From CBDVAK01 sp965371945 (lineage in GTDB: Bacteria > Pseudomonadota > Gammaproteobacteria > Competibacterales > JAHEDQ01), in assembly GCA_965371945.1 (NCBI GenBank), contig CBDVAK010000016.1, positions 1 through 22,346 on the forward strand: 22,346 nucleotides of DNA, in the 5' to 3' direction. A program made the translations under genes and the position numbers. Below the pieces are notes generated by a model. It had not been told where the DNA came from. It worked only from the letters and a program-made list of their open reading frames with translations, and made no database searches. This document shows positions 15,223-22,346 of the stretch, in pieces (position 1 is the stretch's first letter; every line of letters starts with the position of its first letter).

Positions 15223-17503
15223 CCGGGATCGTCACAGCCATCAGCACAGCGCCTCATCGCCGGTGCTGCAGATTCGGGATCTGCACGTTTTCTACGGCAG
15301 CTCTCATGCCTTGCAAGGGGTCAATCTGACCCTCGACAAGGGCGTACATGCGGTGGTCGGGCGCAATGGGATGGGTAAAACCACGCTCTGCAACACCGTG
15401 ATGGGTCTGTTGCCGGCGCGGCGCGGGTCGATACGTTACTACGGGGAGGAGATCACCAGGCTGCCTACTCACAAGATTGCCTCCAAAGGCATCGGTTATA
15501 CCCCCCAGGGGCGCCGGCTTTGGCAGTCGCTGTCGGTCGATGAGCATCTGCGCCTGGCGGAGACGGATGGTGCCTGGACCCCAGACCGCATCTACGAGAC
15601 GTTTCCCCGTCTTTTCGAGCGGCGGCAAAATGGCGCCGGTCAGCTCTCCGGTGGTGAGCAGCAGATGCTGGCGATCTCGCGTGCGCTTCTGCAAAACCCG
15701 AGACTGCTGGTGCTGGATGAGCCCACGGAGGGTCTCGCACCGGTCATCGTCGATCAGGTGGAAAAACTGCTTGCCCATCTGGTGGCGGAGCGCGAGGTGT
15801 CCATTTTACTGATCGAACAGAATATCGCGGTCGCCACCTCGATTTCCGAGGACATCGCAATCATGGTGAACGGCCGCATCGCACGGATTATGCCGGCGGC
15901 TCAGCTGGCGGGCGATCGGACGCTGCAGGAACGGCTGCTCGGGGTGGGCCGACATTCCCACGATGATATCGACCTGCCCGTGGTGGAGGATTCGCCGCCC
16001 GTGGCAACGTCTTCCGAACCTGTGCAAGTGCGGCCTGCAATGCCGGAAACAGCTCGGCAAGAGACCATTGAATCCGTTGACACCGGCAAGTCGGATCTGG
16101 TCTATGTTCCACCGACACGGTGGTCGGCCGCGTCCTGGCTGCAAAACGATCAGCCCAGGGCATCGTCGGCGCGTGCGCGGCCCGCCGAACAACCGGTTAG
16201 ACCATTCGATGCCAAACCTGAGCCGCTGTTCAAGGAGCAAAGGGTCTCCGGCGACACCCCTGTCGACGGTGCAGTGTATCTGGCTGGTACCTTTGATACC
16301 AAAGGGGCGGAACTCAACTATATCCGTGCTCAATTGGCTGGCCATGGACTGCGCGTCATCAGCATTGACCTGTCTACCTCCGGCAAACCCTCTTCCGCGG
16401 ACATTCCCCCCCATGTGATCGCCGCCTGGCACGCTCGCGGGGCCGGTGCAGTATTCACCGGCGATCGGGGCGGTGCGGTGCGCGCCATGGCGGAGGCATT
16501 CGAGAACTGGACCCGTCAACGGCGCGACATGACTGGCATCATCTCGGCCGGCGGATCGGGTGGCACCGCGCTTGTCACACCCGCGATGCGCGCGCTCCCG
16601 GTGGGTGTGCCAAAGGTGATGATATCGACGGTCGCTTCAGGCGATGTGAGTGACTATGTCGGACCCTCGGACATCATGATGATGTACTCGGTGACCGATG
16701 TGCAGGGACTCAACCGCATCTCACGGCAGGTGCTGTCGAATGGTGCCAACGCGCTGGCAGGCATGGTAAAAGGCAGCGCATCCGCGCGGCCCGGTTACCA
16801 GGGGGAAACCGACAAACCGGGTCTCGGTTTGACCATGTTCGGGGTGACCACCACAGCGGTCCAGCAGATCATGGCGCTGCTCGGCAAAGACTACGATTGC
16901 ATGGTCTTCCATGCCACTGGAACCGGCGGCAGATCGATGGAGAAGCTGGCTGACAGTGGCATGCTGGCGGCTGTCATCGACCTCACCACGACAGAAGTCT
17001 GCGACATGATGATGGGCGGCGTATTCGCCGCGACCGAGGACAGGTTCGGGGCGTTTATCCGCACCCGGATTCCCTATGTCGGGTCAGTCGGCGCCCTGGA
17101 CATGGTTAATTTCGGCCCCCGAGACACGGTGCCGGACCGATATTCCCGGCGGCTGTTCGTCGAACACAATCCTCAAGTCACCCTGATGCGGACCACTGCC
17201 GATGAAAATGCGCGCATGGGAAGCTGGATCGTCGCAAGGCTCAACCGGATGACCGGCCCGGTGCGTTTCCTGTTGCCCGAAGGTGGGGTATCGGCGCTCG
17301 ATAAACCGGGCGAGGCATTCCATGACCCGGATGCCGATCGCGCCCTGTTCGAGGCGATTGCCCACGGTTTCGAAGAGACCGGCACTCGTCGTCTGATGCG
17401 AACCCCCCACCACATCAACGATCCCGAATTCGCGCAAGCAGTGGTGAGCGCGCTCGAAGAAATCAATCCTGTTGGGAGGACCTTCAAAAATGCCAGGTAT
17501 TGA
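15215..17503 (+). CDS. Fusion of LivF-type ABC ATPase with Tm-1-like UPF0261 domain
   Basis: This 762-residue protein joins two complete modules. Residues about 20-250 are a LivF-family ATPase with Walker A GRNGMGKTT (49-57), signature LSGGEQQMLA, Walker B LLVLDEPTEGL and the LivF-typical LIEQNIAVA. Residues about 251-350 are a Pro/Ala/Glu-rich linker that looks disordered. Residues 354-762 are a full UPF0261 (Tm-1-like ATP-binding) domain with VYLAGTFDTKGAELNYI, the FTGDRGGAVRAM loop, ISAGGSGGTALVTPAMRALP, KVMISTVASGDVSDYVGPSD and HATGTGGRSMEKL. Tomato Tm-1, from the same family, binds ATP and inhibits tobamovirus replication; the bacterial function is unknown. The ATG at 15215 overlaps livG, and a TTG at 15203 is an alternative. 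The reading frame is continuous through the linker, so this is not an assembly join of two frames. Confidence 0.92.
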   Translation: MADRDRHSHQHSASSPVLQIRDLHVFYGSSHALQGVNLTLDKGVHAVVGRNGMGKTTLCNTVMGLLPARRGSIRYYGEEITRLPTHKIASKGIGYTPQGRRLWQSLSVDEHLRLAETDGAWTPDRIYETFPRLFERRQNGAGQLSGGEQQMLAISRALLQNPRLLVLDEPTEGLAPVIVDQVEKLLAHLVAEREVSILLIEQNIAVATSISEDIAIMVNGRIARIMPAAQLAGDRTLQERLLGVGRHSHDDIDLPVVEDSPPVATSSEPVQVRPAMPETARQETIESVDTGKSDLVYVPPTRWSAASWLQNDQPRASSARARPAEQPVRPFDAKPEPLFKEQRVSGDTPVDGAVYLAGTFDTKGAELNYIRAQLAGHGLRVISIDLSTSGKPSSADIPPHVIAAWHARGAGAVFTGDRGGAVRAMAEAFENWTRQRRDMTGIISAGGSGGTALVTPAMRALPVGVPKVMISTVASGDVSDYVGPSDIMMMYSVTDVQGLNRISRQVLSNGANALAGMVKGSASARPGYQGETDKPGLGLTMFGVTTTAVQQIMALLGKDYDCMVFHATGTGGRSMEKLADSGMLAAVIDLTTTEVCDMMMGGVFAATEDRFGAFIRTRIPYVGSVGALDMVNFGPRDTVPDRYSRRLFVEHNPQVTLMRTTADENARMGSWIVARLNRMTGPVRFLLPEGGVSALDKPGEAFHDPDADRALFEAIAHGFEETGTRRLMRTPHHINDPEFAQAVVSALEEINPVGRTFKNARY

Positions 17504-18335
17504 GCGGCAAGTGTTGTTGCAGAAATTCAATGAGATGAAACGCCAGGGTGTACCGATCGTGGGCGGCGGCGCGGGTACCGGCCTGTCCGCCAAATGTGAA
17601 GAGGCCGGCGGCATCGATCTGATCGTCATCTACAACTCGGGGCGCTATCGTATGGCGGGCCGGGGGTCTCTTTCCGGGCTCATGGCTTATGGCAACGCCA
17701 ACGAAATCGTCATGGAAATGGCGACCGAGGTCCTGCCGGTCGTTGCCGAAACGCCGGTGCTCGCCGGCGTCAACGGAACCGATCCATTCTGCATCTTCGA
17801 TCACTACCTCGATCAGATCAAAGCAGTCGGCTTTTCAGGCGTGCAGAACTTCCCCACGGTTGGCCTCATCGATGGCACGTTCCGCGCCAATCTCGAAGAG
17901 ACGGGCATGTCCTACGGTCAGGAGGTGGACATGATTCGCCTCGCCCACGCCAAGGATCTGTTCACGACGCCGTATGTTTTCAACGAAGACGACGCAACTG
18001 CCATGGCGCAGGCCGGCGCCGATATCGTGGTGTGTCATTTAGGGCTGACCACCGGTGGTTCGATCGGCGCGGAGACGGCATTGCGACTCGAGGACTGCAC
18101 AGCTCTGGTCGATTCCTGGTCCCGGGCGGCACTCAAGATCAATCCCGAAATCATCGTGCTGGTGCATGGCGGACCCGTGTCGACACCTGGCGATGCCCGC
18201 TATGTACTTCAGAACACTGAAAACTGCCATGGGTTCTACGGTGCCTCGTCCATGGAGCGTCTGCCAACTGAAATTGCGCTGACCGCACAGACCCGGGCAT
18301 TCAAGGCAATCGGGACCGGCAACAAAGGAGTTTGA
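17490..18335 (+). CDS. Phosphoenolpyruvate hydrolase-family TIM-barrel protein
   Basis: This 281-residue protein belongs to the PEP-hydrolase/TIM-barrel signal-transduction family (PF09370 type). Family landmarks are GGGAGTGLSAKCEEAGGIDL, VIYNSGRYRMAGRGSLSGLM, ETPVLAGVNGTDPF, SGVQNFPTVGLIDGTFRANL and VCHLGLTTGGSIGA. In plants and fungi this domain is fused C-terminally to a UPF0261 domain, so the two probably act in one complex or on consecutive steps. Its exact reaction is not settled; a hydrolase, lyase or isomerase acting on a small oxo-acid is possible. The ATG at 17490 follows GGGAGGA at 17474-17480 and overlaps the end of the fusion gene by 14 bp, which suggests coupled translation. Confidence 0.92.
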   Translation: MPGIERQVLLQKFNEMKRQGVPIVGGGAGTGLSAKCEEAGGIDLIVIYNSGRYRMAGRGSLSGLMAYGNANEIVMEMATEVLPVVAETPVLAGVNGTDPFCIFDHYLDQIKAVGFSGVQNFPTVGLIDGTFRANLEETGMSYGQEVDMIRLAHAKDLFTTPYVFNEDDATAMAQAGADIVVCHLGLTTGGSIGAETALRLEDCTALVDSWSRAALKINPEIIVLVHGGPVSTPGDARYVLQNTENCHGFYGASSMERLPTEIALTAQTRAFKAIGTGNKGV

Positions 18336-18339
18336 GACC

Positions 18340-20397
18340 ATGACCAGCAGTCTGCTTGGGTCGATCATTCTCTGGTTGATCGTCGTGGTCATCGCGATCA
18401 CCGTGGTGGTTTATCTGTTGAACTGGCTATACCACAGATCGAGCAAGGAGATCGCATTCGTTCGCACCGGCCTGGGTGGTGAAACGGTGGTGATCAATGG
18501 CGGCGCTCTGGTGCTGCGAATCGTTCACGAGATCACGTCAGTCAATCTGAACGTGGTGCGCATCCCGGTAGCCATGACACGCGAAAACGCGGTCATCACC
18601 CAGGACCGCATGCGTGTTGATATCGCGGCGGAGTTTTTCGTACGGGTGATGCAGGAACCGGCCGCGGTGGCGATGGCGGCATCGACGCTTGGCAGCAGGA
18701 CGATGAATCCCGAGAGTCTCGCGGAACTGTTGTCGGGCAAGTTCGTGGGTGCGTTGCGATCCGTCAGCGCTGAGATGAGCCTCGACGAAATGCACGAAAA
18801 TCGGGCGGGTTTTGTTGCCAAGGTCGAACAACGTGCCGCGGCGGCGCTGGCACGGAACGGACTGGAACTGGAATCGGTGGCGATCACCGATCTCGACCAG
18901 ACCGACCTCGAGTTCTTCAAGCCCGCGAACCGCTTCGACGCGGAGGGCATGACGCAGCTTATCGAAACGATCGAGGCACGGCGCAAGCTGCGCAACGATA
19001 TCGAGCAAACGTCCATGGTGGCCATCCGCACCCGCAATCTGGTATCAGAACAGGAAACGCTCAAGCTCGAGCAGGAAAGCGAGAGTTCACGGTTGAATCA
19101 GGAGCAGGAACTGGAGGCCTTGCGAGCCGAACAGAATGCCGCGATACAGCGAACACGCACCGTCAGGGAGGCCGAGGTCGCTCAGTCCCGGATTGCCAAC
19201 GAACAGGAAACACGTGAGCGTGAGATAGCGCGTCAGAAAGCACTTGAAGAGGCTGAAATCACGGTGCAGGAGCAACTCGAGCAAGCCCGCATCGCCCAGG
19301 AACGGGTGCTCGAAGAGTCCCGTATAGCGCGCGAGCAGCACATCCAGATGCAGCAGATACGTCAACGCCACGAGGTGGAGAACGCCGAGATAGCTGCCAA
19401 CGAAGACCTGGAAAGGTCGCGCATCGTGTCCGAGCGTCAATTGCACGAGGCCCGCATCGTCTCGGAACAGGAGACCGAATCGCTGGATATCAGACGCAGC
19501 CAGGAGATCGAAGGCGCCAAGATCGAGGCCCACAAACTGGTCGAGTCAGGACGCATAGAGCAGGAAAAAGCCCTGGATGCAGCCCGCATCGAGCGCGATC
19601 GCCTGCTTCGTGCCCAGCAGATCGAGCAGCGCCAGTCTCTGGAAGAGACCGAGATTGCTGCGCAGGAGGAAATTGAACGCGCGCGAATAGCATCGGATCG
19701 TGGGCTCGATGAGGTTCGCATACTCAAGGAAAGAGATCTGAAACGACTGGACATCGAACGCAACCAGGCCCTGGAACTGGCGGAAATCGAACGACAGATC
19801 GCGGTGCTCAAAAAGCAGTCCGAACAAGCCGGGGAGCGCGTGGAAACGGAAACGGCGCAGGCCCGCGCGGTCGAGGCGGAGGAGCGAGTGGTGACGACGC
19901 GTGAAACGGTGATTGCGCAACGGATTGCGGAAATTGACCTGCTGTTGGCGGTAAAGGATGCCGATGCCGCCAAGATCGCCGCGGAGGCTCAGCAGGTCAC
20001 GGCCGCTGTGGCGGCCGAGGCCCGGCGACTGCGTCACGAGGCGGACAACATCCTCAGCGAGGATGCCCGGATGGCGATGCTCAAAACCAGGATGATCGAT
20101 CGACTCGAGGGCATCGTGCGTGAAAGTGTGCGGCCCATGGAGAATATCGAAGCAATCAAGATACTGCATGTCGATGGCCTGAGCGGCAGCGGCGGGGGGG
20201 GACATCGCTCGCCGACCGACGAAGTGATCGAAAGTGCATTGCGCTATCGCGCCCAGGCGCCACTCATAGACGAGATGCTGAAAGAGATCGGTGTGGAAAA
20301 CCCCAATGTGTCACGCATGGGCGATATATTCCGAACCGCCAAAGACGCCCAGAGCATCGCCAGGGATGCGCAGACGCGCAACAAGACGGAAGACTAG
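18340..20397 (+). CDS. Flotillin/YqiK-like SPFH protein with long hendecad coiled coil
   Basis: This 685-residue protein has one N-terminal membrane segment at about 6-29, then an SPFH/band-7 domain at about 35-215 (RIPVAMTRENAVITQDRMRV and LELESVAITDLDQTDLEFF). A very long charged helical region covers about 230-580, and the C-terminus includes a glycine-rich patch. Flotillins make oligomeric, cage-like membrane microdomain scaffolds. The ATG at 18340 follows AAAGGAG at 18324-18330, four bases after the TIM-barrel stop. The SRPBCC gene begins two bases after its own stop, so it is a true operon member. Its presence suggests that the transporter or the enzymes are held together at the membrane; that role is inferred. 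Confidence 0.92.
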   Translation: MTSSLLGSIILWLIVVVIAITVVVYLLNWLYHRSSKEIAFVRTGLGGETVVINGGALVLRIVHEITSVNLNVVRIPVAMTRENAVITQDRMRVDIAAEFFVRVMQEPAAVAMAASTLGSRTMNPESLAELLSGKFVGALRSVSAEMSLDEMHENRAGFVAKVEQRAAAALARNGLELESVAITDLDQTDLEFFKPANRFDAEGMTQLIETIEARRKLRNDIEQTSMVAIRTRNLVSEQETLKLEQESESSRLNQEQELEALRAEQNAAIQRTRTVREAEVAQSRIANEQETREREIARQKALEEAEITVQEQLEQARIAQERVLEESRIAREQHIQMQQIRQRHEVENAEIAANEDLERSRIVSERQLHEARIVSEQETESLDIRRSQEIEGAKIEAHKLVESGRIEQEKALDAARIERDRLLRAQQIEQRQSLEETEIAAQEEIERARIASDRGLDEVRILKERDLKRLDIERNQALELAEIERQIAVLKKQSEQAGERVETETAQARAVEAEERVVTTRETVIAQRIAEIDLLLAVKDADAAKIAAEAQQVTAAVAAEARRLRHEADNILSEDARMAMLKTRMIDRLEGIVRESVRPMENIEAIKILHVDGLSGSGGGGHRSPTDEVIESALRYRAQAPLIDEMLKEIGVENPNVSRMGDIFRTAKDAQSIARDAQTRNKTED
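19090..19815 (+). repeat. 22 consecutive 11-residue (hendecad) coiled-coil repeats in the flotillin
   Basis: From Arg251 to Lys492 of the flotillin the sequence divides without gaps into 22 units of 11 residues. Most begin with a charged or polar residue then Ile, for example RIAQERVLEES, EIAANEDLERS, RIVSERQLHEA, KIEAHKLVESG, RIEQEKALDAA and EIAAQEEIERA. Position 2 is Ile in 19 of the 22 units, and position 8 is often Leu, Ile or Val. Eleven-residue periodicity predicts a nearly straight or right-handed coiled coil rather than a classical heptad coil. The periodicity was counted by hand from the translation. Confidence 0.88.
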
Positions 20398-20399
20398 AA

Positions 20400-20837
20400 A
20401 TGACCCATGTGTACACATCCTCGGTGATCGAGGCAGGTGCCGAGCGGGTCTGGTCTGTGATCCGTGATTTCAATGGCCTGCCGGACTGGCACCCGGCGAT
20501 TGCGGAGAGCCGGATAGAAGGCGGAGCACCGGCAGACCAGGTCGGTTGCGTGCGCGCGTTTCGCTTGCAAGATGGCGGCTACATTCGCGAGCGTTTGCTG
20601 GCCCTGTCCGACTACGACTATAGCTGTACCTATTCCATCCTCGAGAGCCCGATGGCTGTGGAGGGTTATATCGCCACCCTCAAACTGACACCGGTCACCG
20701 ACGGTGGACGCACATTTGCCGAGTGGTCCGCCGATTTCGAGTGCGCGTCGGAGCAGGAAGCCGATCTGGTCGAACTGATCGGGCAGGGCGTCTTTCAGGG
20801 TGGGTTCGATTCGCTCAAAGACCGTTTCCGACGCTGA
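20400..20837 (+). CDS. SRPBCC (START-like/polyketide cyclase) family protein
   Basis: This 145-residue, single-domain protein has the SRPBCC helix-grip layout: an opening strand, ERVWSVIRDFNGLPDWHPAI, a central RERLLALSDYDYSCTYSILE, then LKLTPVTDGGRTFAEWSADF, and a long C-terminal helix (VELIGQGVFQGGFDSLKDRF). Such proteins enclose a hydrophobic ligand in a deep pocket. It is clearly paralogous to the N-terminal domain of the next gene: both share RDFNG, WHPA, LLALSD and KLTPVTDG-type positions. The start lies two bases after the flotillin stop, with a weak GGAAG upstream at 20389-20393. Confidence 0.9.
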   Translation: MTHVYTSSVIEAGAERVWSVIRDFNGLPDWHPAIAESRIEGGAPADQVGCVRAFRLQDGGYIRERLLALSDYDYSCTYSILESPMAVEGYIATLKLTPVTDGGRTFAEWSADFECASEQEADLVELIGQGVFQGGFDSLKDRFRR

Positions 20838-20840
20838 CCG

Positions 20841-22313
20841 TTGATCACGGTCAGCCGCAGCACGATTGTCGATGCGCCTTTGCGCCAGGTGTGGGAGCTG
20901 CTGCGCGATTTCAACGGCCACGACCGCTGGCACCCGGCGGTTTCCCGTAGCACGGTCGAACAGGGCCTGCGCAGCGATCAAATCGGTGCGGTCCGCAATT
21001 TCGTGCTGACGGGTGGCGAACGTCTGCGCGAACAACTGCTGGCGCTCTCCGATCAGGATCACTCTTTTTCCTATGCCATCGTCGATAGCGAGATCCCGCT
21101 CGACAACTACATTGCGCGGGTCGAACTCAAACCTGTGACCGATGGCAACCGGACCTTCTGGTCCTGGAGTTCCAGGTTCGATGCGCCCGTGGGGCGCGAA
21201 CGTGAAATGGCGGAATTGGTCGCTGAAAAGGTCTATCAGGCTGGATTTGCCGCCATTCAATCAAGGCTTGAGTCGACGCAGCCGGGCGTAGCGACTGAAC
21301 CCGGAGCGGGTGCCGCAAAGGCGATCGAAGGCATGGCCATGGTGATCGACCGATACGGTGGCCCGGAAGAACTGCATTCCACCAACATCACCGCGCCGCC
21401 ACCGGGGCGCGGCGAAGTGCGTTTGCGGCAAACCGCCATCGGCGTCAACTTTATCGATATCTACTGCCGCAACGGCTACTTCGACCTCTTGCATCCACCG
21501 GGCACACCGGGAATGGAGGCGGCTGCCGAGGTCATCGATGTCGGCGCCGGTGTGCGCCATCTGTTACCGGGGCAGCGCGTCGCCTATGCCTGTCCACCGC
21601 TGGGTGCCTATGCGACGGTGCGCACCATGGATGCGTCGCTGTTGGTGCCGTTACCGGATTCCATCGACGATGTCACGGCAGCAGCAGGCCTGCTCAAAGG
21701 CATGACCGCGGAATTCCTGCTCCACCGGGTGCATGCGGTGACCAAGGGTGAGACGGTGCTGGTCTATGCGCCGGCAGGAGGAGTTGGGCGAATCCTGTGT
21801 CAGTGGGCGAACTACCTTGGTGCGACCGTCATTGGCGCCACTTCGACCGAGGCGAAAGCACGCATCGCCAGGGCCGCGGGTGCTCACCATGTGATCCTGC
21901 CGGGCGAACAAAGCCTCGAGCAACAGGTTCTTGCGCTGACCGGTGGCCATGGTGCCGATGTGATCTATGACGCGGTGGGCCGCGACAGTTTCGCCCATTC
22001 GGTGGCGGCACTCGCCATGCGCGGCCATCTGATCAGCTTCGGACAGGCCTCCGGCGATATCGGCTTGTGGGACGTGGGCTCGCTGGCCTCGGTGTCCGCC
22101 ACCTTGTCCCGACCAAATTTCGGGCACTACACGGATACCCCCGACCAGGTTGCCGCCATTACCAAACGTCTGTTCGATGCGATCGATCGGCGCATCGTTA
22201 CCATCGAGATCGGCCAGCGTTTTGCGCTTGCCGAGGCCGAACTGGCTCATCGTGCGCTGGAGCAGCGGCGGACCACGGCTTCCACTGTATTGATACCCGA
22301 GCACACCCGTTGA
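20841..22313 (+). CDS. Fusion of SRPBCC domain with NAD(P)H:quinone oxidoreductase (zinc-free MDR)
   Basis: This 490-residue protein begins with an SRPBCC domain (residues 1-140: VWELLRDFNGHDRWHPAV, QLLALSDQDHSF, VELKPVTDGNRTFWSWSSRF). An Ala/Gly-rich linker follows, then a complete quinone-oxidoreductase-type MDR enzyme from about Met165 (IGVNFIDIYCRNGYFDLLHP, PGTPGMEAAAEVIDVGAG, nucleotide-binding loop YAPAGGVGRILCQWANYLGA, GADVIYDAVGRDSF). No zinc-binding cysteine set is seen. MDR enzymes of this class reduce quinones or enones with NADPH. The only early start is TTG at 20841, three bases after the preceding stop and without a clear ribosome site, so coupled translation is likely. An ATG at 21333 could start a free oxidoreductase instead. 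Confidence 0.88.
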   Translation: MITVSRSTIVDAPLRQVWELLRDFNGHDRWHPAVSRSTVEQGLRSDQIGAVRNFVLTGGERLREQLLALSDQDHSFSYAIVDSEIPLDNYIARVELKPVTDGNRTFWSWSSRFDAPVGREREMAELVAEKVYQAGFAAIQSRLESTQPGVATEPGAGAAKAIEGMAMVIDRYGGPEELHSTNITAPPPGRGEVRLRQTAIGVNFIDIYCRNGYFDLLHPPGTPGMEAAAEVIDVGAGVRHLLPGQRVAYACPPLGAYATVRTMDASLLVPLPDSIDDVTAAAGLLKGMTAEFLLHRVHAVTKGETVLVYAPAGGVGRILCQWANYLGATVIGATSTEAKARIARAAGAHHVILPGEQSLEQQVLALTGGHGADVIYDAVGRDSFAHSVAALAMRGHLISFGQASGDIGLWDVGSLASVSATLSRPNFGHYTDTPDQVAAITKRLFDAIDRRIVTIEIGQRFALAEAELAHRALEQRRTTASTVLIPEHTR

Positions 22314-22320
22314 GGAACTC

Positions 22321-22346
22321 ATGAAACTGGCTGCATTCGAATGGCA
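22321..22346 (+). CDS. Start of next operon gene, cut by window end
   Basis: An ATG at 22321 lies seven bases after the preceding stop and five bases after GAGGA at 22312-22316. Only eight full codons are visible (MKLAAFEW). The opening MKLAxF is common in fumarylacetoacetate-hydrolase-family proteins, but eight residues cannot establish the family. Confidence 0.6.

Noticed and set aside
19090..19815. A 33-bp periodicity that could suggest a CRISPR array or satellite repeat
   Set aside because: The DNA units are not conserved at nucleotide level. The period comes from 11-residue coiled-coil repeats in an intact coding frame.

Overview
The window is GC-rich, densely coded DNA with every convincing gene on the + strand. 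Liv-type transporter genes, a flotillin and MDR/SRPBCC enzymes with Shine-Dalgarno starts point to a proteobacterium. The palindromic intergenic element at the left end suggests, weakly, a free-living gammaproteobacterium. No rRNA, tRNA, CRISPR array or intact transposase gene was seen.

Left end (1-452): a palindromic, MITE-like element of about 165 bp, with a perfect 9-bp direct repeat just outside it, lies next to a decayed C-terminal scrap of a group II intron reverse transcriptase/maturase. This looks like a landing site for mobile DNA.

Left half (453-10568): a 2542-residue, multi-domain protein with LamG-type domains, a three-fold beta-trefoil-like repeat and coiled coils fills 7.6 kb. 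It has no signal peptide and no confident function. Next come a membrane-anchored HtrA/Deg-type serine protease and a small secreted Cache-domain protein with its own candidate promoter and a good rho-independent terminator.

Right half (10911-22346 and beyond): one tightly packed operon. It starts with a possible 22-codon leader peptide coupled to livH by ATGA overlap, then livH, livM, a periplasmic binding protein and livG. A LivF ATPase fused to a complete Tm-1-like UPF0261 domain follows, then a PEP-hydrolase-family TIM-barrel protein, a flotillin with a 22-unit hendecad coiled coil, a stand-alone SRPBCC protein, an SRPBCC-quinone oxidoreductase fusion, and the start of another gene. Genes overlap or sit 1-9 bp apart, apart from one 62-bp gap before livG.

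The most interesting content is this operon. In plants and fungi the UPF0261 and TIM-barrel modules occur as one polypeptide (Tm-1 type). Here they are separate, overlapping genes, and the UPF0261 half is physically tied to the ATPase of a solute importer. My inference is an uptake-and-processing system for an unknown organic or amino-acid-like compound. The flotillin may organise the membrane complex, and the SRPBCC/oxidoreductase proteins may bind and reduce a hydrophobic intermediate. The substrate cannot be read from the sequence.
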